NCBI GenBank assembly: GCA_035765895.1
Contig: DASTWL010000088.1
Coordinates: forward strand, 26,719-90,718
Length of the DNA stretch: 64,000 bases
Reading direction: 5' to 3'
DNA from: Verrucomicrobiia bacterium
GTDB lineage: Bacteria > Verrucomicrobiota > Verrucomicrobiia > Limisphaerales > DSYF01
This document shows, one piece after another, positions 8,214-17,245 of this stretch (positions are counted from its first letter, which is position 1; each line of letters starts with the position of its first letter). The notes beneath the pieces are model-generated. The model was not told where the DNA came from and did not search any database. It saw nothing but the letters and a program-made list of their open reading frames with translations. Made by a program: the position numbers and the translations under genes.

Positions 8214-9263
8214 ATGCAGAGACGAACATTCGCATGTCGCTGGCTGATTGTCCTCGCGCTGGCCGGGCTGGCAGTGCGAGCGAACGCGCAATCGCCGTCA
8301 TTTGCCAATTCCGGCCCGGGCGCGGAACAGGCCCGGCGGGATGCGTTCCTGCGCGTCCATGATCCGTCCACCATCGTGCAGGACAGCGAACGTTACTGGA
8401 CATTCTGCACCGGCAACGGCGTCCGCTCATTATGGTCCACCAACCTCGTGGACTGGCATTTTGGTCCGCCGGTGTTCACGCCGACGAATCTGCCGGCGTG
8501 GCATCGCCAATGGGTGCCCGCCAATCGCGGTCATTTTTGGGCGCCCGATTTGATTCATCTGCGCGACCGCTGGTTCCTGTATTATTCCGTGTCGAGCTGG
8601 GGTAAAAACACTTCGGCCATCGGCCTTGCCACCAATGCCACGCTGAATCCGGATGATCCGCGCTTCGGCTGGCACGATGCCGGAATGGTGGTGCGCGCGG
8701 TGCCGACGAATGATTTCAACACCATTGATCCCGCGGTCTCGCTCGACGCCGACGGGCGCCCATGGCTGGCGTTCGGTTCGTATTGGAGCGGCATCAAACT
8801 CGTGGAACTGGATCCACAAACCGGCCTGCGGCGCGCGCCGGATTCGCCGTTGTATTCGCTCGCCTCGAACGAGTCCATCGAGGCGGCATATCTTTACCGG
8901 CAGGGCACCAACTATTATCTCTTCGTCAACTGGGGACAATGTTGTCGCGGCACGAACAGCACCTACGAAATCCGGGTGGGCCGGAGCGACAAAATCACCG
9001 GACCCTATCGCGATCGCGACGGTTTGGACCTGCTGGGCGGCGGCGGTTCGCTCGTGTTGGGCAGTGCGGGCAAAGTCGTTGGCCCGGGCCATGCGGGCAT
9101 CTTTACGGCGCGTGGCACGGATTGGTTCAGCTTCCACTACTACGACGCCACCCAACGCGGCCGGGCCACGTTGGGCATTCGCAAACTGCGTTGGGACGAG
9201 GCCGGGTGGCCTGTGATTACCGGGGAAACGCCCGGCGGCGACGTGCACGTGCACGCGGAGTAA
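8214..9263 (+). CDS. Secreted GH43 glycosidase, endo-1,5-alpha-L-arabinanase-like
   Basis: The 349-residue protein has a signal peptide ending at ANAQ (about residue 24) followed by a five-bladed GH43 propeller. The three acidic catalytic positions can be seen as VHDPSTIV (general base Asp), FNTIDPAVSLD (pKa-modulating Asp) and NESIEAAYLY (general acid Glu); HFWAPDLI is also typical. Endo-arabinanases cut alpha-1,5-linked arabinan. It starts 7 bp after the lactonase stop, so it shares that operon, linking extracellular depolymerisation with cytoplasmic sugar oxidation. GH43 is certain; arabinanase specificity is likely but not proven. Confidence 0.87.
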   Translation: MQRRTFACRWLIVLALAGLAVRANAQSPSFANSGPGAEQARRDAFLRVHDPSTIVQDSERYWTFCTGNGVRSLWSTNLVDWHFGPPVFTPTNLPAWHRQWVPANRGHFWAPDLIHLRDRWFLYYSVSSWGKNTSAIGLATNATLNPDDPRFGWHDAGMVVRAVPTNDFNTIDPAVSLDADGRPWLAFGSYWSGIKLVELDPQTGLRRAPDSPLYSLASNESIEAAYLYRQGTNYYLFVNWGQCCRGTNSTYEIRVGRSDKITGPYRDRDGLDLLGGGGSLVLGSAGKVVGPGHAGIFTARGTDWFSFHYYDATQRGRATLGIRKLRWDEAGWPVITGETPGGDVHVHAE

Positions 9264-9317
9264 GCCGCCGCCGCTCATGAGTTGTCTTTTGCGGGCGCGT
9301 GCGGAACATTCCCGAAC

Positions 9318-9671
9318 ATGAGCAGCCAGTCCGAATCGTCCCATTCTGTCCGCCGGGCCGTGGTCCGGCTGCGCCGGGTTGGCCTGCTCATCCTGGTGCT
9401 CGGGCTGGTGGGGGCAGGCGCCTTGCGTTGGTTCGCGCGTCCGGCGGGCGTCATCGCCGGGGATGACGGCTTGGTGCGCCTCAATACGGACAACACGAAA
9501 ATCGTGGCGCGCAACCAGCAACTGCTCTACGGCAAGACGGCTTACAATCTGATGGGCCTGCTTGACGACTTGAAACAACCGGGCGCCCTCGCCGTGATGC
9601 TGGTGTTGTTCTCGGCGGCGGGTTGCTTCATTTGCTTCCACCTGGCGCGCGTCCGCGAAGAAAACGGCTGA
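9318..9671 (+). CDS. Small membrane protein of unknown function
   Basis: The ATG at 9318 gives 117 residues; a TTG at 9282 would add 12. Two hydrophobic helices (about residues 22-42 and 88-110) flank a periplasmic or cytoplasmic segment of some 45 residues. The N-terminus is Ser/Arg-rich (SSQSESSHSVRRAVVRLRR). I recognise no family. It lies 54 bp downstream of the GH43 gene and converges on the LysR gene with a 3-bp gap. It may simply be the last gene of the operon. Confidence 0.6.
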   Translation: MSSQSESSHSVRRAVVRLRRVGLLILVLGLVGAGALRWFARPAGVIAGDDGLVRLNTDNTKIVARNQQLLYGKTAYNLMGLLDDLKQPGALAVMLVLFSAAGCFICFHLARVREENG

Positions 9672-9674
9672 GCT

Positions 9675-10568
9675 TCACTTGGCGGTGGCCACGGACTGGG
9701 CGCATTTCAAAAATTGCTCCGCCACGGGCGGCATCGGTGTGTTAGGGAAGGCGCCGCCGATGATGGCTGGTTTAACGGCCGGCGTGAGCGGCAGAAGTTT
9801 CAAACGCGGCCCGGCCATGCACGCCACGGATTCGGAAAGCAACGCCACACCCGCGCCCGCCTCCACGGCAGCGATGATGCTGGTGACGCCGTCATGTTCC
9901 TCGACGACCCGCGGTTTTTTTTTGACGCCGGCAAAAAGCGCCTCCAGCAACGCGTAATAATCGGGGTATTCCCGGCGGCCATACGCCACGAGCGGCTGCG
10001 CCGCAATGTCCGCCAGCGTGACCGTGCGTTTCTGCGCCAGCGGGTGGTTGGGCGCCACGGCCAGCTGGATGACGTCCGTGGTCAGCGGCACGAACCGCAG
10101 GCCGCGCATCAAGGCGGGCGGCTGTTGCACCATCAGGGCGAGCTGTAATTTGCCGGTGCGCAGGCCGTCCAGCATTTCTTCCGTGGACAGATCGTGGAGG
10201 CGCACGCGCACGTGTGGCAATTCCGTCTGGAATGCCCGCAACGTCGGTGGCAGCAGCCGCGCCGTGGGGGAGGGGGCGTAGCCGACGTGCAATTCCCCGC
10301 GTCCGCCCGAGGCCACTGCCCGGGCGGCTTGCAGGCCTTGTTCCAGCCGGACCAGCACGGCCTGGGCTTCCGGCAGAAACGCCCGTCCGGCGGCCGTGAG
10401 CTTGACGGATTTGGCGCTGCGTTCGAGGAGCGCAAAGCCCAGTTCCTCCTCCAGATCGCGGACCTGGCGGCTGATGGCCGGTTGCGAGACGTGCAGCTTC
10501 AACGCCGCCCGCGAGACGTTTTCCTCCTCGGCAACGGCAATGAAGTATCGAAGATGGCGCAGTTCCAT
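9675..10568 (-). CDS. LysR-family transcriptional regulator
   Basis: The 297-residue protein has the standard LysR layout. The winged helix-turn-helix is at residues 1-60 (MELRHLRYFIAVAEEENVSRAALKLHVSQPAIS...), followed by a linker helix and a two-lobed effector domain with LHVGYAPSP and ALMVQQPP. It is monocistronic, convergent with the small membrane protein gene and divergent from rpsO with 214 bp between. LysR proteins usually control a divergent neighbour, but here that is a ribosomal protein gene, so the target is probably elsewhere. The closest named relatives I can suggest are CatM/BenM-like regulators; the ligand is unknown. Confidence 0.93.
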   Translation of the reverse strand: MELRHLRYFIAVAEEENVSRAALKLHVSQPAISRQVRDLEEELGFALLERSAKSVKLTAAGRAFLPEAQAVLVRLEQGLQAARAVASGGRGELHVGYAPSPTARLLPPTLRAFQTELPHVRVRLHDLSTEEMLDGLRTGKLQLALMVQQPPALMRGLRFVPLTTDVIQLAVAPNHPLAQKRTVTLADIAAQPLVAYGRREYPDYYALLEALFAGVKKKPRVVEEHDGVTSIIAAVEAGAGVALLSESVACMAGPRLKLLPLTPAVKPAIIGGAFPNTPMPPVAEQFLKCAQSVATAK

Positions 10569-10706
10569 GCGGTGGTGCCTATTTGGGGGAAATCGAGCCG
10601 GACTGCAATCGAATCCGCTGCCGTCAAAGGGATGTTCAAGCGGGTTCGGGTTTGTGCCGCGGAGGGGGAGAAGGCCGCCCCCACCTTGCCGCTGGATTTT
10701 AATTCC

Positions 10707-10735
10707 TTTACACCAAGGCCCGTAAAAACTAGTCT
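10707..10735 (+). promoter_or_regulatory. Promoter of rpsO
   Basis: TTTACA (10707-10712), a 17-bp spacer and TAGTCT (10730-10735). The TAGTCT-type -10 recurs in front of secA and at the regulon promoters in this window. Predicted start is near 10742, giving a leader of about 41 nt. Confidence 0.6.
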
Positions 10736-10782
10736 TCGCGCTCTTAGAGAACTAAAGAGCACTAGGAAGTTTGACCGAAAAT

Positions 10783-11040
10783 ATGGAAGCCAAGGCGAAG
10801 ACCATCGCGGAATTCAAGACGCACGACAAGGATACCGGCTCGGCCGACGTGCAAATCGCGCTGCTGACCGAGCGCATCAATCATCTTACCGAACACCTGC
10901 AGACCAACAAGAAGGACCACAGCTCGCGCCGTGGCCTGCTGATGCTCGTCGGCCAGCGCCGCCGGCTGCTCAATTATCTGCAAACGAAGGACGTGGCCCG
11001 CTACAAGGCGGTGACCAAGAAGTTGAAGCTGCGTCACTAA
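10783..11040 (+). CDS. rpsO: 30S ribosomal protein S15
   Basis: The 85-residue protein binds 16S rRNA in the platform of the small subunit. The family core is unmistakable: [41 protein letters not shown] and [10 protein letters not shown]. The ATG at 10783 is preferred over a TTG at 10771, because AGGAAG at 10764-10769 suits it and would overlap the TTG. pnp lies downstream, the classic rpsO-pnp arrangement, but a terminator (11087-11116) separates them, so pnp expression would depend on readthrough or its own promoter. Confidence 0.97.
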   Translation: MEAKAKTIAEFKTHDKDTGSADVQIALLTERINHLTEHLQTNKKDHSSRRGLLMLVGQRRRLLNYLQTKDVARYKAVTKKLKLRH

Positions 11041-11086
11041 GAAAACGCACCCTGCGAATGCAGGAACGTTCAATGGTTTGAATTTG

Positions 11087-11116
11087 CAGGGCCGTCAACG
11101 CGACCGGCCCTGTTTT
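11087..11116 (+). terminator. Intrinsic terminator after rpsO
   Basis: CAGGGCCG (11087-11094), a 10-nt loop, CGGCCCTG (11105-11112) and TTTT form a perfect 8-bp stem with a short T-run, 47 bp after the rpsO stop. Confidence 0.75.
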
Positions 11117-11260
11117 CGTTGTTTCGTTGTTATCAATAAGGTCGCGAACTAAAGCAAAGACCCGCCGTCCCTGGGAAATTTCAATCAGCCTCGAAACCAA
11201 GCCAATTTTGTTTCGGAGTTCATTGAAGTTCCTCGGGGAGGCGGCGGGCGAAAGGAAAAC

Positions 11261-13621
11261 ATGGCAGTAGAAAAAGTCGTCGCTCCGTTGGGCGACAAGC
11301 AGGTCATTATTGAAACCGGCAAGATCGCCAAGCAGGCGGACGGTTCCGTCACAGTGCAAATGGGCGAGACGATTGTGATCGTCGCCGCCGTCGCCGCCAC
11401 CAAGGCCAAGGAAGGTCAGGATTTCTTCCCGCTCACGGTGGATTACCGCGAGAAGGCCGCCGCCGCAGGACGTTTCCCCGGCGGTTATTTCAAGCGCGAA
11501 GGGCGCCCCACCGAAAAGGAAATCCTCACGTGCCGTCTTACCGACCGGCCGATTCGTCCCCTCTTTCCGAAAGGCTGGTATAATGAAGTCCAGGTTCAGA
11601 CCGTCCTCCTCAGCGCGGACGGCGAGAACGATCCCGACATCCTCAGCATCATCGGCGCCTCCGCCGCATTGATGGTTTCTGACATTCCGTGGGCGGGTCC
11701 GCTCGGCGCAGTCCGCGTTGGCCGCATCAATGGCCAGTTCGTCGCCAACCCCACACACGCCGAACAGGCCGAGAGTGATTTGGATCTCGTTTATGTTGGC
11801 AGTGAAAAGGAACTCGTGATGTTCGAAGGCTCGGCCAAGGAAATTTCCGAAGCCGACTTCAACGCCGCGCTCGCCTGGGCGCAGAACGCCATCCAGCCGC
11901 AGATCGCCGCGCAGAAGGAACTCGCCGCCAAGGCGGGCAAGGCCAAGCGTCAGATCAAGCTGAACATCGTGCCCGAGGAAATTCTCAGCGAAGCCAAGAA
12001 GCTCGCGGGTGACCGCATCGTTCCTGCGTTGCTCACGCAGGGCAAGCTGGCCCGCGAAGCGGCCGTCAATGCCATCTTTGAAGAAGTCGGCGCCAAACTC
12101 GTTGAGAAGTTCGGCGCGGAGAAGGTCACGCAATTTGTCATCAAGGACGCGCAGTATTACATCCAGAAGGAAGCCGTCCGCATCCTCATGCTCGACGCGG
12201 GCAAGCGGCTTGATGGCCGCGGCTTCGCGGACGTCCGCCCGATCTGGTCGGAAGTCGGCGTGCTGCCCCGCGCGCACGGCTCGGCCATCTTCACCCGCGG
12301 CGAAACACAGGCCATGACCCTCGCCACCCTCGGCACCAACGAGGACGCGCAGGAGTTCGACAGCTACACGGGCGGCGAGAGCGAGAAGAAATTCATTCTT
12401 CATTACAACTTCCCGAACTTCTCCGTTGGTGAAACCGGCCGCATCAGCGGCCCGGGTCGTCGCGAAATTGGCCACGGTGCGCTCGCCGAACGCAGCATCG
12501 AACCGATGCTGCCGTTGAAGGAGTATCCCTATGCGATTCGCGTCACCAGCGAGATCATGGAATCGAACGGTTCCACCTCGATGGCGAGCGTTTGCGGCGG
12601 CACGCTGGCCCTCATGGATGCGGGGGTTCCGATGATTCGCCCCGTGGCCGGCATCAGTTGCGGGCTCTGCACTGAATACGGCGCCGACGGCAAGATCGCA
12701 CGTTACCAGTTGCTGACGGACATCCTCGGCTCCGAGGATCATTTTGGCGACATGGATTGCAAGATCGCCGGCACCGAGAAGGGCATCACCGGCTTCCAAC
12801 TCGACCTTAAGCTCAAGGGCCTCCCCCTCGAGATCATGGCCGAAACCATCGAGCGCACCCGCGTCGCGAAGCTGCACATCCTCGCCGAGATGGCGAAGAC
12901 GCTCGCTGCGCCGCGCGCCGAGATGAGCAAGTATGCCCCGCGCATCGTGACGCTCCAGATTGATCCCGAGAAGATCGGCGCCCTCATCGGCCCCGGTGGG
13001 AAGAACATCAAGCGCCTCGTCGAAGAGTCCGGTTGTGAAATCAACATCGAAGACGACGGCACGGTCAACATTTACTCCGTCTCCGGCGAAGGCATGGAGA
13101 TTGCCCGCTCCGCCATCGAGGCCATCAGCGCCAAGCCCGAGATCGGCAAGATCTATCGCGGCAAGGTCGTTACGATCAAAGAATTCGGCGCCTTCGTCGA
13201 ATTCATGCCAGGAAAGGACGGCCTCTGCCATATCAGCGAACTCGCGAACTTCCGCGTCAAGCAGGTCGAGGACATCGTCAAGATGGGCGACGAGATCTGG
13301 GTGAAAGTTCTGGAGATCGACGAGAAGGGCAAGATTCGCCTGTCCCGCAAGGCCGCGATGGCCGAGCGCGACGCGGCGATGGGTGGCGGCGAAGCCGGTG
13401 CGGCGCCCGCTGAAGGCCAGCCCGCCGGCGAAGGCGCTCCCGCGGGTGCGCCCGAGGGCGAAGCCCCGCTGCGTCCGGAATACCGCGAACGCGGCGAACG
13501 CCGGGACGACCGCGGCGGTCACCGTGGTGATCGCGGCGGTGATCGTGGCCCGCGTCGGGAAGACCGTGGCCCCCGTCGCGAAGGCGGGGGCGACCATGGC
13601 GGTCATCGTCACCAATCCTGA
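11261..13621 (+). CDS. pnp: Polynucleotide phosphorylase (polyribonucleotide nucleotidyltransferase)
   Basis: The 786-residue 3'-to-5' exoribonuclease degrades RNA phosphorolytically, usually as a trimer in the RNA degradosome. Two RNase PH domains are followed by a KH domain from about residue 565 ([15 protein letters not shown]) and an S1 domain from about residue 628 ([17 protein letters not shown]). The last 80 residues are a low-complexity tail: Ala/Gly/Glu-rich, then many repeats of Arg-Gly, Arg-Asp and Gly-His. The start ATG has AAGGA just upstream. A strong terminator follows at 13638-13667. The tail is the only unusual part. Confidence 0.98.
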   Translation: MAVEKVVAPLGDKQVIIETGKIAKQADGSVTVQMGETIVIVAAVAATKAKEGQDFFPLTVDYREKAAAAGRFPGGYFKREGRPTEKEILTCRLTDRPIRPLFPKGWYNEVQVQTVLLSADGENDPDILSIIGASAALMVSDIPWAGPLGAVRVGRINGQFVANPTHAEQAESDLDLVYVGSEKELVMFEGSAKEISEADFNAALAWAQNAIQPQIAAQKELAAKAGKAKRQIKLNIVPEEILSEAKKLAGDRIVPALLTQGKLAREAAVNAIFEEVGAKLVEKFGAEKVTQFVIKDAQYYIQKEAVRILMLDAGKRLDGRGFADVRPIWSEVGVLPRAHGSAIFTRGETQAMTLATLGTNEDAQEFDSYTGGESEKKFILHYNFPNFSVGETGRISGPGRREIGHGALAERSIEPMLPLKEYPYAIRVTSEIMESNGSTSMASVCGGTLALMDAGVPMIRPVAGISCGLCTEYGADGKIARYQLLTDILGSEDHFGDMDCKIAGTEKGITGFQLDLKLKGLPLEIMAETIERTRVAKLHILAEMAKTLAAPRAEMSKYAPRIVTLQIDPEKIGALIGPGGKNIKRLVEESGCEINIEDDGTVNIYSVSGEGMEIARSAIEAISAKPEIGKIYRGKVVTIKEFGAFVEFMPGKDGLCHISELANFRVKQVEDIVKMGDEIWVKVLEIDEKGKIRLSRKAAMAERDAAMGGGEAGAAPAEGQPAGEGAPAGAPEGEAPLRPEYRERGERRDDRGGHRGDRGGDRGPRREDRGPRREGGGDHGGHRHQS

Positions 13622-13637
13622 GATGATTCAGTTTCAC

Positions 13638-13667
13638 AAGGCGGACCAGCAATGGTCCGCCTTTTTT
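13638..13667 (+). terminator. Intrinsic terminator after pnp
   Basis: AAGGCGGACCA (13638-13648), GCAA tetraloop, TGGTCCGCCTT (13653-13663) and a T-run: a perfect 11-bp stem with a GNRA loop, 16 bp after the pnp stop. The T/A symmetry may also serve the convergent dsbD gene. Confidence 0.9.
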
Positions 13668-13687
13668 GTTTGTCAGGGAATATGCGC

Positions 13688-15826
13688 TTATTGCGCCGCG
13701 GAGGTCAGCGCATCCAGCACGATGCCTGGCGTGAGCAGCGCCGGGAGAACTTGCGGCGGTTTGTCTGCGTCCTTGGGATACACCAGCACGAGCGGAACCG
13801 CCGAGCGTTCGAAGCGTCTCAACTCGGCCGTGATGTCGGGATTCTTTCGCGTGTAATCGGCAATCAACGCCACGGTTCCGGTGGTTTTGATTTTCTCGCG
13901 GACCGAATCGATTTCGAGGCTGGTCTTTTTGTTGACCAGGCAGTTCGGGCACCAATTCGCCGTGAAGTCCACGAGCACAGGATGTCCGGCGGCGCGGGCA
14001 CGGGCGACGGCTTCGTGGCTCCAGGGCTGCCAGTTGATGCCGGATTTGCCGTTCACGGCCGGGGAGCTGGAATTGCCGGGAATGACCGCTGGGGGATGAC
14101 GCCAGTCGAGTCCGCGCTCCAAAGTGCCATCGACGCCCAGCACCATGATGACGACCAGAACGATGGCCGCCAGCACCCGGCGTTTGCGGCCACGCTGGAC
14201 GAAGGTGCCAAAGATCCATGCCGCCAGCGCCAGGACCAACAGGAAAAAACCAACCCAGAGCGGTCCGCTGTCGCCGTAGTGATCGGCCGTTTGTGAAAGC
14301 AGCCAAACGGCGGTGGCGAGCATGGGAAAACCCATGGCCTGTTTGAACCGCTCCATCCACGCGCCGGGCCTGGGCAGAAACTTCTGCAACGCCGGCAGAA
14401 AACTGAGCGCCACAAACGGGAATGCGAGGCCGATTCCGATGGCAGTGAACGTGGCCAGCACGACGGCGGGCGGTTGGAAGAATGCCCAGCCGATGGCAAC
14501 GGTCAGGAACGGCGCGGCGCAGGACGAGCCCAACACCACGGACAGCGCGCCGGTAAAAAAGGCGCCGGTGGAACCTTCGCGCGTGCTCAGTTCCGACGCC
14601 TTGTTGATGGTCTGCCCGGGCAGGACGATTTCAAAGACGCCGAACAGGTTCAAACCCACCAGGGTCATCAAGGCCGCCATGAGAATGACGAAGCGCGGGT
14701 CCTGGAATTGCGCGCCCCAACTGGCCAGTTGCCCGGCCAGCACCAGACCGGCCAGCATCCAAAACGAGATCACCACGCCGAGGAGATAAAACAGCGAATG
14801 CTTTTTGGCGTGCGATTCGCCCGCGCCGCGTTGTTGAACGATGTGGAGGATTTTCAGCGACAGAATGGGCAGCACGCACGGCATCAGGTTCAGGACCAGC
14901 CCACCAAGAAAGGCGAGCGCCAGAAATTTCAGGATTCCACCGCTTCCAGCGGGACTGTCCGCGCCGGGGGAGGCGACGCTGGTCGATGCCGTTGTGCCAT
15001 CCGTAGGTTTGAGGGTCACGTCGTAAGCCTGACGGCGGCCATCGACGGTCTGCACGAGGACTCCACGAACGGCATCGGGCCATTGGCCGGAGTTGCTGGC
15101 CTTGACAGCCACGCGCATGCCCAGACGTCCGTCCGCCGCGGGCAGGATTTCGGGGGTGAGCTGCACTTCGCCAACTTCGGTGGGGTAAGGAAAGAAGTCC
15201 GGGTGACTTACCCCGGCGCTCGCCGGCCAGGTGAAGACGATCCCGCGGGTGTGGTTCGTGGCCGGCGCTTCCCACCGGGTGGCGAGCTGGAGCGAAGTGC
15301 CATCCTGCGGCAACTGCGCCGTCGCCGCTTCAAGGACGGCTGCGTTCGCGGATGGTTTCGTGCGGTCACCGATGGTCAGGGTGTTTGTGACGGTTGCTTC
15401 CCCGGGCATGCAAATGTCGCTGCACTCCAGCCACGATACCTGGGCGGAAAGCGTTACTGGGCCGGGCTTGAGATCCTTGGCCAGGGTCAACGGGACCAGC
15501 AGTGTCGCTTCGTCCTGCAATATAAAGGTGGTCAGTCCGGCCACATCCAGTCGTTCTGGCGCCGGCCAATGAATGTCGCCCGCGCTGATGCCGGAGGGCA
15601 GGGACCAGGCGATTTCCGTGGGGCCGCCCGAATCTCCTGAGTTTTGCCAGTAGGTGTGCCAGTGCGGCTCCATACGCAGGCGGACGCCGACCCAGACCGT
15701 ATCGCCGGGCCGGGCCACCTCCACCGGCAGCACCAAATCCGCGGTCGTGTGGGCCTTGGGTGCCGCCCACGCGGACAGCGTCAGCAGTCCGGTAGCCATC
15801 CACGCAATGATAGCACGCATGCTCAT
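13688..15826 (-). CDS. DsbD/ScsB-like thiol:disulfide interchange protein
   Basis: The 712-residue inner-membrane protein carries electrons from cytoplasmic thioredoxin to periplasmic reductases. It has a signal peptide (about residues 1-21) and an N-terminal periplasmic domain with the cysteine pair in WLECSDICMPG. The eight-helix DsbD membrane core follows (GGLVLNLMPCVLPILSLK and SSCAAPFLTVAIGWAF hold the redox cysteines). A C-terminal thioredoxin-like domain contains WCPNC at C626/C629. The C-x3-C pair in the N-terminal domain resembles ScsB more than E. coli DsbD. The gene is convergent with pnp. An ATG 6 bp further in is an equally good start. Confidence 0.9.
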   Translation of the reverse strand: MSMRAIIAWMATGLLTLSAWAAPKAHTTADLVLPVEVARPGDTVWVGVRLRMEPHWHTYWQNSGDSGGPTEIAWSLPSGISAGDIHWPAPERLDVAGLTTFILQDEATLLVPLTLAKDLKPGPVTLSAQVSWLECSDICMPGEATVTNTLTIGDRTKPSANAAVLEAATAQLPQDGTSLQLATRWEAPATNHTRGIVFTWPASAGVSHPDFFPYPTEVGEVQLTPEILPAADGRLGMRVAVKASNSGQWPDAVRGVLVQTVDGRRQAYDVTLKPTDGTTASTSVASPGADSPAGSGGILKFLALAFLGGLVLNLMPCVLPILSLKILHIVQQRGAGESHAKKHSLFYLLGVVISFWMLAGLVLAGQLASWGAQFQDPRFVILMAALMTLVGLNLFGVFEIVLPGQTINKASELSTREGSTGAFFTGALSVVLGSSCAAPFLTVAIGWAFFQPPAVVLATFTAIGIGLAFPFVALSFLPALQKFLPRPGAWMERFKQAMGFPMLATAVWLLSQTADHYGDSGPLWVGFFLLVLALAAWIFGTFVQRGRKRRVLAAIVLVVIMVLGVDGTLERGLDWRHPPAVIPGNSSSPAVNGKSGINWQPWSHEAVARARAAGHPVLVDFTANWCPNCLVNKKTSLEIDSVREKIKTTGTVALIADYTRKNPDITAELRRFERSAVPLVLVYPKDADKPPQVLPALLTPGIVLDALTSAAQ

Positions 15827-15925
15827 ATAGATGCCTCAAGTGACGGAACGTTGAAAGAAAAACAGGTTGCCGCTCAGCCCATGTAGTGGGGAACGCCGGC
15901 CAAAACCTTACATCCAAAGCGGAGT

Positions 15926-15955
15926 TTGAATTCCGGCGGCGGCCAAGACTAGACT
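15926..15955 (+). promoter_or_regulatory. Promoter of the phospholipase-D-family gene, predicting a leaderless mRNA
   Basis: TTGAAT (15926-15931), an 18-bp spacer and TAGACT (15950-15955). The GTG start codon is only 7 nt after the -10 hexamer, so the transcript would begin at or next to the start codon. Confidence 0.5.
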
Positions 15956-15961
15956 TGGCAC

Positions 15962-17098
15962 GTGGATGCCACACCATCCAGTTCGTCGCAGTGGTTTACA
16001 AGCGGGGACGCGGTGTTTCCGGCCATGCTGGCGGCCATTGACGGTGCGGTGACCTCTGTCTCCCTGGAGACCTACATCTTCGCCGATTGTCAGTTGGGTG
16101 AACGTTTTCGGGCGGCACTGGTGGCCGCGGCGCAGCGAGGCGTGCGGGTGCGGGTGCTGGTGGACGCTTTTGGGTCGCTGGAATTGCCCGATTACTTCTG
16201 GCACCCGTTGCAGTCGGCGGGCGGCGAAGTGCGCCTGTTCAATCCCATCGCCCTCGGGCGGCTCGGCATCCGCGATCATCGCAAACTCCTGGCCTGCGAC
16301 GGGCGGGTGGCCTTCATCGGCGGATTCAACGTTGCCCACGAATACGAGGGCGATGGTGTGAGCCGCGGCTGGTGTGATTTGGGTGTGCGCGTGACCGGTG
16401 CGCTGGCGGTGCAGCTCGAAGCCTCGTTCGAGCGCTTGTTTCAGCGGGCTGATTTGCGTCACAAACCGTTCGTTCGTCTGCGCAAGACCGTCGAGAAGCG
16501 GCGGCTCGTGGGGGGGACGGAGGAATTGTTGTTGAGCGGACCGGGGCGGGGCGCAAGTCCATTGCTTCGTGCATTGCGGCGGGATCTCGTGCGCACCGAT
16601 GCCGTCCGGATTGTCGTGGCGTATTTCCTGCCGACGTGGCGGCTGCGGCGGGATTTGCAAAAAATCGCCCGCTGCGGCGGGCGCGTGCAGTTGTTGCTGG
16701 CCGGCAAGTCGGACGTGCTGCTGTCACGGCTGGCGGCCCGCAGCCTGTATCGCAAAATGCTCCGGGCCGGCGTCGAGATCTACGAGTATGAACCCCAGGT
16801 GTTGCACGCCAAACTGTTCATCGTTGGTCCGGCAGTTTATGCCGGCTCGGCAAATCTCGATCCGCGCAGCCTGCATTTGAACTACGAGCTGATGGTCCGG
16901 TTTGAGAGTGACTCCGTGTCCGCACGGGCCGGTGAAATTTTTGACACCTTGCTCGCGCGTTCGCGCCGCATTGAACGCGAGACGTGGAGAAAATCGCGCA
17001 CCTTTCTTGCCCGCTGGCAGGAACGGCTGGCGAATTTTCTCCTCGCGCGGGTGGATCCTTACCTCTCCCTGCGCCAATGGCAGTCGCTGCCGGACTAA
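15962..17098 (+). CDS. Phospholipase-D-family protein, cardiolipin synthase-like
   Basis: The 378-residue protein has two HKD motifs: IRDHRKLLACDG with H106/K108, and VLHAKLFIVG with H282/K284 followed by GSANLDPRS. This is the bipartite active site of cardiolipin synthases and related phosphatidyltransferases. Unlike ClsA it has no N-terminal membrane helices, so it is closer in layout to ClsB/YbhO. The start is a GTG at 15962, directly behind the TAGACT hexamer; no good ATG exists near the N-terminus of the domain. The C-terminus is rich in Arg. Cardiolipin synthesis is the best guess; other PLD chemistries are possible. Confidence 0.85.
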   Translation: MDATPSSSSQWFTSGDAVFPAMLAAIDGAVTSVSLETYIFADCQLGERFRAALVAAAQRGVRVRVLVDAFGSLELPDYFWHPLQSAGGEVRLFNPIALGRLGIRDHRKLLACDGRVAFIGGFNVAHEYEGDGVSRGWCDLGVRVTGALAVQLEASFERLFQRADLRHKPFVRLRKTVEKRRLVGGTEELLLSGPGRGASPLLRALRRDLVRTDAVRIVVAYFLPTWRLRRDLQKIARCGGRVQLLLAGKSDVLLSRLAARSLYRKMLRAGVEIYEYEPQVLHAKLFIVGPAVYAGSANLDPRSLHLNYELMVRFESDSVSARAGEIFDTLLARSRRIERETWRKSRTFLARWQERLANFLLARVDPYLSLRQWQSLPD

Positions 17099-17108
17099 CT
17101 GCGGGTCA

Positions 17109-17158
17109 GGCAGCGTCTTGGCGGCGCTGCCGCTCCGAGAACCCGCCGTTTTGGCGGG
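17109..17158 (+). terminator. Two adjacent GC-rich hairpins after the PLD gene
   Basis: GGCAGCG/CGCTGCC (17109-17115 with 17125-17131) and CCCGCC/GGCGGG with a GTTTT loop (17142-17147 with 17153-17158). Neither is followed by a T-run, so this is a weak terminator candidate at best. Confidence 0.35.
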
Positions 17159-17204
17159 GCGCGGGTGGCGTTTCCGGGGTGCGTAAAGTTTGACGCTCCC
17201 GTTC

Positions 17205-17232
17205 TTTACCCGTAACGTCCGCGGGCTAGTCT
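17205..17232 (+). promoter_or_regulatory. Candidate secA promoter
   Basis: TTTACC (17205-17210), a 16-bp spacer and TAGTCT (17227-17232), the same -10 as rpsO. The secA ATG is 13 nt after the hexamer, so the leader would be only about 7 nt. Confidence 0.45.
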
Positions 17233-17245
17233 CTAGCACGTAAAC

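Noticed and set aside
10970..13615. Very long open frame (881 codons) antisense to pnp
   Set aside because: It has a composition typical of the complement of GC-rich coding DNA and no recognisable domain; pnp on the other strand is certain. Similar antisense frames over secA (17279-19636) and dxs (21578-23734) were dropped for the same reason.
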